From: Gliomastix tumulicola
Lineage: Eukaryota > Ascomycota > Sordariomycetes > Hypocreales > Bionectriaceae
Direction of reading: 5' to 3'
Assembly: GCA_001599755.1 (NCBI GenBank)
Contig: BCHX01000007.1
Location: 1,612,001-1,676,000 of the forward strand
DNA: 64,000 nt
Shown here: positions 22,688 through 32,300 of the stretch, piece after piece
Layout: each line of letters opens with the position of its first letter
Numbering within the stretch: position 1 is the first letter of the stretch
Notes under the pieces: model-generated
The model's input: only the letters and a program-made list of their open reading frames with translations
The model's database searches: none
What the model was told of the DNA's origin: nothing
Position numbers and translations under genes: made by a program

Positions 22688-22820
22688 GCTGTCCGTCCCT
22701 CCCCGTCGTCCTTTGTTTTCTTCTTTCTCTTCCTACATCAGCATCAACCAACTTCAACTTTCCAAACTACAAACAAACACCACTTCACCACCAACCAACC
22801 AACAACCAAAAACCATCAAC

Positions 22821-22971
22821 ATGGGTGACTGCGGCTGCTCTTCCTCTGGCTCCTGCGGATGCGGCTCTGCCTGCTCCTGCGCCGGCTGCCCTGTATGACA
22901 CACTCCTCCGTCCCCCGCTGCCCTTTCATCGTGACTACCGGACTGACATTTTCCGTCTTTAGCACAAATAA
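22821..22971 (+). CDS. cmt: Copper metallothionein (Neurospora type, two exons)
   Basis: Tiny Cys-rich cytosolic protein that binds Cu(I) through thiolates, giving copper buffering and detoxification. Exon 1 is 22821-22892 and exon 2 is 22963-22971. The 70-nt intron (22893-22962) has a GTATGA donor, a CTGAC branch point about 14 nt before the end and a TTTAG acceptor. Splicing adds His-Lys and a stop, giving 26 residues; without splicing the frame stops after 25. It begins MGDCGC and contains CGCGSACSCAGC. The seven cysteines fall at positions 4, 6, 12, 14, 18, 20 and 23, which from memory is the pattern of the 26-residue N. crassa protein. There are no aromatic residues, as expected. The TATA box and long A/C-rich leader suggest strong, probably metal-induced, expression. 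Confidence 0.92.
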
Positions 22972-23343
22972 GCTCATCGCTTCAACTCTGGCCCGCCATC
23001 ATGCCTCGTCTCCTCTAAGAGACTTGGCCTTTCCCCCCCTTTCAAGGACAAGATACCAGCTTTCAAACGGCAATTTGTTGACGGGAGGGAAGAGTTTGTT
23101 CTGCAGACTATGCGGAGGAAGTCATGAATCACTCCTTTTACGACCATTCTTTTATGTTGGAACGGACTAGATGATATCGACGAGACCGACTTGAATTCAA
23201 CTCGGTGCAAACACTGAACTGTCCCCTCTGTGATCTCCTCGTACTCGTGCCTTGTGTCTGCTCCCAGTGATCTTACAAAACGTAGAAGATCCCAGTCTCT
23301 CTGGCCAAAATCCTCACTATCCAGCCTCCTGTTGTTGCTCGAC
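22972..23343. other. Short convergent gap
   Basis: 372 bases between the metallothionein stop and the 3' end of the minus-strand membrane-protein gene; presumably the two 3' UTRs. Nothing else is seen. Confidence 0.6.
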
Positions 23344-24268
23344 TTATCGTACATCTGCGGGGTAGAGGGCCAGAACCGGGCTCCACGCCTCGTTGGCGAT
23401 ATCCACGGGACCTCGCCCTCTCGCCAGCGTCTCTTCGCTCGAATCGTAGGTGTGCCTGGAATCGTGCTCGTAAGGTCCGTCGTTCCCGTATAGTTCCTTG
23501 TCGGAGTAGGTACCGATCGTCCGGTCTTGTAATTCATCGTCTCTCTGTACTCTTCGGGTCGTCGCCCACGCCCCGGCAGCCTCGGCCAGATCAAGCAGCG
23601 TTCGGACGCAGTAGAATGACGCCGCCGCCGTGGTTATAAGGAAAAAGACCTGGGCTGCGTGGCATGCGGATCGTGCCTCTTTCTGTGCCTCTGAGCAGCT
23701 CCTCGTCAAGTAACACGGTCGGGAGCTCGGGTGTTGCGCATCGGAATAGTCGGGCGGGATTGGATTGTGAAGACCTGTAGCCCAGAGAACGCAGAGGAGG
23801 AGCGAGTACAACGCGTTGATGTAGAGGAAAGGGCTGCCGAGGCGGCAGGTTGCTATGCGGACGACGAGGACGGTGGTCGAGAGGATCGCTTTCGCAAGAT
23901 TCGAGTCTGCAAGTCTGTGGAGGACAACGGAGGGCGACGAGGGTAACTCCCTCGACACGCCACCAATAGGTCAGTTAAGTGGCCAACATTACCAGGAGGG
24001 AGAAGAGATTGGAGCAAGTTAAGGAGGGTGAAACGTTTGAGATGGTAGTCTTGGAAGAGAGACATGATCAGACTGAGACATACCGTTGCGACCAGATCAA
24101 GGGCACCTCAACCCCGGGCCCAGGACTCGAGTTCCATCCCTCAGCCCCTCCATTCTCCCAAAGCCTCGTCCCATACCGATCAGAGTATGCATATCCAAAG
24201 GCTACTGCCGTGGTCAGGCAGACGATCACCTCGGCAAGTAGCAGCCCGCGTCTGATGCAGCAAGCCAT
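23344..24268 (-). CDS. MARVEL-like four-pass membrane protein (two exons)
   Basis: Exon 1 is 24268-24084 and exon 2 is 23950-23344, with a 133-nt intron (GTATGT donor, CTGAC branch, GTCGAG acceptor); the phase matches. The start is the ATG at 24268 in GCCATGG context. The 263-residue product has four hydrophobic segments: about 8-27 (LLLAEVIVCLTTAVAFGYAY), two close together near 75-115 (ILSTTVLVVRIA and FLYINALYSLLLCVLWATGL) and one after a Cys-containing loop (VFFLITTAAASFYCVRTLLD). The C-terminal tail of about 90 residues is polar and charged. This spacing matches fungal MARVEL-domain proteins, often linked to membrane apposition or eisosome-type functions. The family is inferred from topology. 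The acceptor is weak, so the exon 2 start could shift slightly. Confidence 0.7.
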
Positions 24269-25392
24269 GGCGCGACCCGAGGCGATCCCATTGCTGTCGA
24301 AACACCCATCCTGCACCGCAAGGCCATCATGGCAGTCCAGCTGTTGTCTTATACGGCACCGGTGGCATGATGAGAGAAGTTTAGAGTCCTTCTGTATCCG
24401 GGGGGTCTCGGACTGATATGGACGTGGAAACTTGCGCATATTGACGCATGTGCTTAGACCAAGGCCCAGGGTCTAAGCTTAAACGGTTCATGCACCCTTT
24501 TGGATGCCCTACGGGGTACGTACCCTGGATTTCGGCGTGCACCGTCCTGGAGAGATGTGACGATGGAGGCAGGCTGGCGTTTGTTGGCTTATGATATTGG
24601 ATTGCTCTCCTTGAGTGACGGTGCGGCGCCTTGTGCACCCTTGCCAATTTTGATTTTTGGTGGTGGCTGGAAACTTCCTTGTTCCTGCCGATAAACACAG
24701 GGAGTCTCATTCACAATGCTCGAATCCAACGTACTCTCCATGGACTTTAAGCCCATGAGAATTCCCAGCTCGGCGATAGAGAAACAATTGTTCCAACGCT
24801 GCGACCTCGTCGGTAGCGGCTGTCTCACTAACCGAAGTCTGGGGTCTAGGATAGTGACGATGGCCAGCTCGAAAGCCAAGGGACAAGACCAGGGCGGGCA
24901 ATCTGGCTAATAGGACCCTGAGATCGCGAGGGAGTCCCTGGACGATCGGGAACCCTGATGGATGCTGTTGACTCCTTGGGAACATTGCGACAGCATAGCG
25001 AAGAGCCCGGTGAAGCAGCGCGAGATCGTCCTGATTGGCTGCTCACCTTGAACGCTTTCAGTGGAGTTCAGCTCGGCAGATACCCCACTAACGAGACCCA
25101 CTCTCCAGTTGCTTTTGTCGCCTGATGTCAGCGACTTGGTCTTCCGTGTTTGTCACTCTGCACCTTCAGCTGAGGTCCCCTCATCCCATCTATCACGAGC
25201 GCCATCAGAACGCCGTCGGACGACGGCCGGCCATCGTGCTTGCTCTATATCCTCTGCTTCTTTTTTTCTTGGCTCCGCGATTATCTCTACCTCATAGCAT
25301 CCTACGTCGTTTGCATACCATGACACACGACCACTAGCTACGACCTCGGCTCTTCTTCGTCTAATATTGTGCTCGTTTTGCTCTGCTTCACG
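24269..25392. other. Divergent intergenic region
   Basis: About 1.1 kb between the minus-strand membrane-protein gene and the plus-strand RING-CH gene. It should hold both promoters. Two overlapping minus-strand open frames of about 90 codons (24589-24985) have no domain, agreeing intron or start context, and were not accepted. Confidence 0.5.
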
Positions 25393-26970
25393 ATGGCTGG
25401 ACCCGACACGCGAGAGCAGCCGGCGACGCCTCCCCAAGAGGCGCCGCCGGCCAAAGCACCCGACGCACCCCGCCGCTGCTTCATCTGCCTCGCCGACCAG
25501 CTCCCCTCCGACCCGCCCTCCGACTGGGTCGACCCGTGCCCGTGCACCCTCGAAGCCCATCAGGACTGCATGCTCTCCTGGGTCACTGACCGCGAGCGGT
25601 CTAATAAACCGCTCGAGTGCCCAGTCTGCAAGTCGGTCATCCAGCTCGAGGGACCCTGGGACCCCATCGTCGCCCTGAGCGAGGGTATACACCGGCGCTT
25701 CACCCGCGCCAGCCCCTACTTGCTCTTCACTGGCGTCACCGTCGGCGTCCAGTTCAGCGCGCAGCTGTATGGCGCCGTCGCCATGTGGGTGTTTGCCGGG
25801 CGCGGGGCCCTCCTGGAGTACCTCTTCGGCACGCAGAACAAGTTCGCCAGGGCCGGCAGAGCCGCCACACTAATGAATGTCGGACCTGTTCTCCTGCTGA
25901 GCCACATGCTCCCCGGCGTCAGCAACAGGATTCTCTGCACTACTGCGACAATGGTACGTGAACGCACGCGAGCTTGAAATCTTGAGACGCCTTGGTATGC
26001 TGATTTCTCAATTCTCTAGTATGGCCTGTACCAGGTCATGCATGACGAGACTTTCCTCGCGCCCCCGACGGGTCCTCGACTCGCCTTCACCCTTTTCCCC
26101 GGCTTCCAATCCCTCTACTACAACCTGTACCGCGAGTTCGTCTGGCCCTACGAAGTGAATCTGAACCGCCAGATCAACGGCCTCCCCCCTCTCGAAGCCC
26201 GACAGAACGACACGGCCGCTCGTGATAACCGCCGAAATGCCGATAGAAACGCCGAGGTTGGCATCATTGGGTTCCTGCAGACCCTGCTGGATGCGCTGGA
26301 CCCGGAGGACGAGGAACGTGTGAACGCCGCGCCTGAGCAGCAGCAGCAGCAGCCTGGCGAGGCTCCAGCCGAAGAGCAGGTCATCCGCGAGAGGGTAGTG
26401 TTTGAGGTGTACCTTGAGGAAAGGTTTAGGCAGGGCCCGAATGCTGATGATGATGATCAGGACGATTGGATCCCCGATGGACAGCCGCCGCCGGCGTGGC
26501 AGGGAGACTTGGCAGACGGCGGCAATGTGGAAGGAGAACGCGTCAACGGGGCATTAAACGTCGAACAGGCCGGAGGAGCACAAGAAGGAGGAGAAGAAGA
26601 AGGAGAGCAAGAGCAAGACAACCAACACGAGGCGCCCCAGCCACCACCAGTCCGACGCGCCGGGATCGGAGCCATCCTCTCCAACGTCTCCAACTCTATC
26701 GTGAGCACGCTTTTCCTGCCCGTCATCTCAGCCGCGGTTGGAGAGGCGCTGCGCCTGGCACTTCCCGCGTCGTGGACTGCCACGAGAGTAGGCCTAGGCG
26801 ACCACAGGCGTTTGACCTTTCTCCAGCACCAGTGGGGCCGTAGCCTGATCGGCGGGTGTCTCTTCGTGGTGCTCAAGGATGCTGTCCGCATCTACGCAAA
26901 GAGCCGAAAGGTGGCCGCCATGGGCAACCGACGGGTCAAGAACGTCGAGAGACGGAGACGAGACCAGTGA
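25393..26970 (+). CDS. RING-CH E3 ubiquitin ligase, membrane-anchored (MARCH5-like)
   Basis: Exons 25393-25953 and 26020-26970; the 66-nt intron (GTACGT donor, CTCTAG acceptor) is phase 0. Product 503 residues. A C4HC3 RING-CH (RINGv) domain lies at 29-79, with zinc ligands C29, C32, C49, C51, H56, C59, C76 and C79; it recruits a ubiquitin-conjugating enzyme. Hydrophobic segments follow at about 112-150 and 168-185, and near the C-terminus (VSTLFLPVISAAVGEALRLA and SLIGGCLFVVLKDAVRIYA), with a basic tail. An N-terminal RING-CH followed by about four membrane spans resembles MARCH5/MITOL of the mitochondrial outer membrane. The loop between the two pairs of spans is long, acidic and Gln-rich (about 270-410). 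Location in mitochondria or ER is inference. The start was set at the first ATG with Kozak context. Confidence 0.88.
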
Positions 26971-27701
26971 TTCGGCGGCGGGTAGCGGCGGATTAGTACG
27001 ATACGCGGTGTGTCAATAATCGAGGAAAACATGGGGTTATTCACTTGGGGCACATCAAGGACGGAATGGGATTGGTCTCCTTTGTGCACGGCGTTGGGAT
27101 CATAGCCTGGGGTAGAAGAGGAACACATGACTTTTCTTGGACTATTGATTGATTGTACCCTTAACATTCCCAAGGACTTCGAGCTCTCGTTTTTAAATGA
27201 TGCTATTGTCTATACTCCTACCTCAGTCATTTCCGAATGTGGTAGGCTGACTGACATAGATTCGCCGCCCAGGTTGTCCATGTCACTCGTGGTGACAGAC
27301 GTCCTGATGCCCCACCAATCGTCCGTGGGCAAAGTGTCAAAATAAAGTCAGCTTGTCCCCCCTTTGCCTTGCAAATGTCAACCATATAATTCTGTCTCCC
27401 ACAACCAGCCGGACAGAACATTCCAGCCCTTTTTTTCGTCCATCCACTTTTCGCCCCTTCCCCACCGTGGGGTCGACGAATCTTCCCCTCTGTTCGCCGC
27501 GCCAGCAGAACGGCGACCTTGTTGTACTTGGCCGAAGCGAGAACCCGACGACGTCTTGCTGCCTTGCCTCGGTGTTGCGATACCATCCTCGTCCCTTCGT
27601 GTCCCTTATTCTTATTCCCTCACTGCAGCGCCTACCGCTCGCAACACTCTCTTTCTCCTTCCCAATTCGCGCCTGACAGTGCGCACCGTCCGTCCGTCAA
27701 G
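26971..27701. other. Intergenic, SGT2 promoter side
   Basis: About 730 bases. The right half is CT-rich, as expected for the promoter and leader of the plus-strand SGT2 gene. No gene or other element is recognised. Confidence 0.6.
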
Positions 27702-29000
27702 ATGGTAAGGCGAACCCCCCCCCTCCCTCGCTCCCCTCTATTGGAAAGGACCCTTGCATCGTAGAACACCCTGTCTCCGTTGTGTTCGACCACGTATACA
27801 AGAAGGACCAAAACTGATAATAACCCCTCCCCCAGGCCGCCCAGACCTCCAAGCAGCGCCTCGCGCTCGCCATCTGCGACTTCCTCAACACGTCCGCCAC
27901 GGACGGCACCCTCACCGCCGAGGACAAGGACTCCATCGACGTGGCCGTCAACTGCATCGCCGAGTCCTTCAAGGTCGACCCCAGCGACACCACCGCCCTG
28001 CAGGCCGCCGTCGGCTCCCAGAACCTGCTGCAGATCTACTCCGTCTACGAGAAGCTCAAGACCAGCACCGCCTCTGCCTCTGCCTCTGCTTCATCAAGCG
28101 CACCCGAGCCGCTGAGCGACGACAAGAAGAAGGAGGCCGACGCGCTCAAGAGCAAGGGCAACGCCGCCATGGCCCAGAAGGACTACGCCTCCGCCATCGC
28201 CCTCTACACCCAGGCCCTGGCCCTCCACCCCGTCAACGCCGTCTTCCTCTCCAACCGTGCCGCCGCCCACTCGGCCAACAAGGACCACGCCTCGGCCCGC
28301 ACCGACGCCGAGGCCGCCGTCGCCATCGACCCGGCCTACACAAAGGCCTGGTCGCGCCTGGGCCTCGCCCGCTTCGCCCTGGGCGACGCCCGCGGCGCCA
28401 TGGACGCCTACAGCAAGGGCATCGAGTACGAGGGCAGCGGCGGCAGCGACGCCATGAAGAAGGGCTTCGAGACGGCCAAGCGCCGCGTCGAGGAGATGGA
28501 GAACGAGGAGGCCGACCTGCCGCGCGCGTCGCCCGGGACGAGGTCGGGTGGTGGTGGTGGTGGCCCCGGCGGCATGCCTGATCTCGGGAGCCTGGCGTCG
28601 ATGCTCGGCGGTGGTGGTGCTGGTGGTGCCCCAGGCGGCGGCGGTGGTATGCCGGATCTGAGCTCTATCATGAGCAACCCCATGTTCGCCAACATGGCCC
28701 AGAGCGTCATGAGCAATCCCGACTTGATGAACAACTTGATGAGCAACCCTCGGTTGAGGGATATGGCAAACCAGTTTAGCAGCGGTGGTGGCATGCCCGA
28801 CCTGAATAGTCTCATGTCTGACCCCAACATTGCTGAGATGTGAGTACCTGACCTTGCCTGCACCGCATCGCAAGCTTCGTACAAGCGAATCGAAACATGT
28901 GCTAACTGATTCTAGGGCACGCAACATGATGGGCGGAGGCGCAGGCGGACCTGGTGCTGGAGGCAACCCGCCTCAAGGGGGTAACGGGCAGCAGCAGTAG
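27702..29000 (+). CDS. SGT2: Sgt2/SGTA, small glutamine-rich TPR co-chaperone
   Basis: Cytosolic co-chaperone of the GET pathway: it captures tail-anchored proteins and hands them to Get4-Get5-Get3 while docking Hsp70/Hsp90/Hsp104. Three exons: 27702-27704 (the ATG alone), 27836-28839 and 28916-29000; both introns are phase-consistent (GTAAGG...CCCAG, GTGAGT...CTAAC...TCTAG). Product 363 residues. The N-terminal dimerisation domain (1-70) has RLALAICDFL. Three TPRs span about 98-215 (KGNAAMAQKDYASAIALYTQ, AVFLSNRAAAHS, AYTKAWSRLGLARFALGD). The C-terminus is Gly/Met/Asn-rich, with three GGMPDL-type repeats and several SNP/SDP motifs, and ends GGNGQQQ, matching the client-binding region. Gene order is tail-to-tail with the ABC gene, 330 bases away. 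Identity is confident. Confidence 0.95.
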
Positions 29001-29330
29001 GTTAGGAACGGCAACAATTCATACCAATCATGCGTTATTAGCTAAGGTAAACCCAGGCAGAACATTGTGTTTAATGAATAGAATATCAAACCTCGCACCA
29101 TGATACCATTCCCCTCCTTCAGATAACTCTTTCAGCATTAATCCACATTACCGACCCCAGACTCATCCCGTACAGATAACATGTATCACACCAAAGCTGC
29201 ATGGCTTCCTGACTAGTAATGGCGGGCTTAAAAAATCGATGCCTATCTCTGCTGAATGTTCTTGATGCTGAGGAGACTGTGTTGTATCCTCTTGAATTCC
29301 GAAGCCTGTTCAAATCATCAAACAGGCCCT
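29001..29330. other. Convergent 3' gap
   Basis: 330 bases between the stop codons of SGT2 (plus) and the ABC gene (minus). AT-rich; presumably both 3' UTRs and polyadenylation signals. Confidence 0.6.
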
Positions 29331-32300
29331 TCAAGGGCGTGCCTCTGGCGCTGAGGCTGCGACTGCAGACGACGGCTTCCGGGCACCTCGGCGACGCCAC
29401 TGGTAACGAGATCCACGACCACGGTGGCCGCCTCGATGATCGCCGCGAGACGCTGGTGCCACGGGCGCGTTGTCTGACGGAGACGGACCCTTTTGGGACT
29501 GGGGCACTGCAGTCAGGTTCTTGGCTTTGGCCAGCTCCTTGGTCTTGAGTTGGGCACCGAGTGGCAGAGTTTGCCCGGCTTCCTCGCCTCGCTCTGCGTT
29601 TGAGTTTTGCGAAGGCTGATCTGGCCCGACTCCTGAAGAAGACACGTTCTCCTTCTCGGTTTGTTCGATGTCTTTTTGACTCTTTCTGGCCAACCTCGCA
29701 ATCTTGGACTTGTTCAGAGCAGACTTGAGCGCTGGCGCTGAGACGCGCCGTTGCTGTGGGAGGTCCTGGATGCCCCCAAATTAGTACATCATATGTGATG
29801 GCGATCGAAAATAGGAAAGATTACCGAATCCTGAGAGCTTTCAGGCTCGGAAGCTTCATCTATGGCCTGGTCTAGCTTCGGACCGACCTCGATGGGGTCG
29901 TGAGAGGGCTCGCTCTTGGACTGAATCCGCCGAGAGTAACGAGGGCGTTTGAACTGCATGATTTCCAGGCTCGAGACCGCGTCTGGGGCCTCGTGGCTCT
30001 CGGGTAGCTTCTCTTTTTCGGCTGGGGCTTTCTCGTCAGTGTCGCCCGACTAATGGAAATCTGCACTTACCTAGCCCTCTAAGGGCACTCGGCTTTGAAC
30101 GCATCTGCCCACACGGAGTACGGGGTGCTCGGGCTGAGTTGGCGTCTACTATGCTGTTCTGCTGCAGTGAGAGTGGTGCCGCCGGGGCTTGTTCTGCGAG
30201 TAGTTCTGGTTTGCATGCTGACTTCAGTCGTTCTTCTTCCGCCGTGACCTCGTCCGACCACTGGCAGCTGGTGTGGGAGCTGGCTAGCCGAGGTTGGCTC
30301 TCCGAATTGGTGGCCTCAGAGCTTGATGATCCATGGTCCGTTCTGACAGCGATTCTGGTCCCTCGGGGAGTGAATGTTGGAGCAATCGGGTTGAGCTTGG
30401 ATCTCTATATCGCCATTAGTCGGCAGACTTGGCCCACGGAAATTATGCACGTACCTCCTTGGAAGCAGACACATCCTGCGCCTGTTGAATGGCCTCTGCA
30501 GCCCTGGAAGCGGCCACGGCGACAGAGTCATTTGCCGTTGATCCCACATTAGCTCCGAGGTTGTTTGCCGGTCCATCATCATTACCAACATTGCTGTTGA
30601 CCGGTCCGCGTATCGAACGGGGCGCCGCATGCTTGCTTCCGAGACGGAAAAGATGCCCAGGTGTCCCTTGCTCGAGGATCTGGCCATCAGCCATGACCAC
30701 AACCAGGTCAGCCTTCATGGCGGTGGCTACTCGATTAGTCACAATGAGTTTGGTGAGATCTTTGCAGAAAGTAGAAATGGAGGTCTGCAGCCGTGACTCG
30801 GCGCCCTCGTCAAGTGCACTGGTTGTTCCATCGAGGATGAGTATCCCTGACTCTGGAACTTTTAGAATGGCTCGAGCAATACCGATCAACTGAATTTCGC
30901 TGCTGGATAGCTTCGTCCCATTCTCGCCGACTTGTGTGTTGTAGCCGTCAGGGAAGCCTTGAATTTTCTGATGGATACAAGCAGCTTTGCAGGCCTCGTA
31001 CACTTCCTCATCTGTCGCGGTGATGCGGCCATACCTGATGTTGTTCATGATTGTGCCGTTAAATAGGACTGGAAACGGAAGCACTAGGCTAATCCTCTGT
31101 CGCAAGCTGTGAAGATGAACATCTCGGATATCTTGACCATCTATTCGGATGCTTCCTTTCGTGACGTCGTACGACCGTCGGAGGAGTTTCATCAGTGTTG
31201 ACTTGCCTGTACAATGTCGTCCCACGGAAGTTTCTGTATTCTGCGACTCGATGAACGCGACGGTCTGGCCTGCTGGAATGCGGAGGCTGAAGCTCTTGAT
31301 GATTGGGGCCCCGGGACTGTACTCGAAGCAGACATTGTCAAATTCTATATCGCCTTTGATGAACTTCAACGGCCTTGCATTGCCTCGGGTCTTGATTGCT
31401 GGCACGGTTCTCATCAGCTGGATAAACATTTTAGCGTCTGTCAGCCCACGGCCTATGTGCGCCCCATGAAGGGCCAAGGGTATGAGCGTTTGATGTAGCC
31501 GAGTCCAGTAAGCCACGAGCATGATAAAATCTCCCAGCGTTGACTCGTCCTTCCACAGCTGGTACATGGAAAGCATGGTAGACGCCCCGAACCCCGAGAT
31601 GAGGACGGCTATTTGGACGGCGGTGGATACGGCCCAAAACCTTCTGTAGGAGGCGTCAGCAATCTGGTGAGCTGCAACAGCGTCGGCATGGCGATTGTCC
31701 TCATGTCCCAGTTGGTCAATGGCATCAGAGTCGTGCCAAACCGCGAGTCCCTGGTGCCGGATCGAAATCTCGTTGTAGAGTGCTTCCTTCCTTCGCCGGC
31801 TGCGATCGGCAGACCTGGCCATGAAAAGGCTGGCAAGGTAGAAATGCGCAACACCGACTGCCGCGATAATTAGTCCTTGCAATGACTCAAGAGAAATTGA
31901 CACGTAGAGGACAGCGGTCATGAGATCTAGAAGAGCAGGAATTGCCTCGAGAAGCGCGGTTTCAACTAGGCCCGAAAAAGTATTCGCTGATGCCAAGATA
32001 TGTGACATTTGAGGCGTGCTTTTGGAGTCATGGAAATCGGCCGATAGATGCAAAATGTGAGAGTATGCGGACGAGATAAGGGACTCAGTCGAGAAGGCGC
32101 GAAGCGGGATCCAAAGCCAGCGTTTGAGCAGGCCAAGGCCCGACTCGGAGGCTCCAAGGACCAAGATAATAAAAACGCAGAGCGACACCCACGCACTAGC
32201 GGTATCGGAAGAGTCAATAATGATCCCAAGTTGTCGTGGGATCATGACATTCAGCCAGGAGGCGACCAAGATGCAAAGAACGAGTCCTGCTGCTCGGAGC

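Larger units (their letters stand above)
19699..22820. other. Intergenic upstream of metallothionein
   Basis: About 3.1 kb with only short, domain-free open frames. It contains a perfect 16-nt tandem duplication at 20170-20201, an 11-nt T run near 21713 and, at its right end, the metallothionein promoter with a TATA box at 22681. The sequence TTATTGCTGA at 22329-22338 fits the loose copper-factor (Ace1/Amt1) consensus HTHNNGCTGD, but one hit in 3 kb is weak evidence. Confidence 0.5.

Noticed and set aside
28094..28966. 290-codon minus-strand frame over SGT2
   Set aside because: Antisense shadow; runs through an SGT2 intron and has no recognisable domain.
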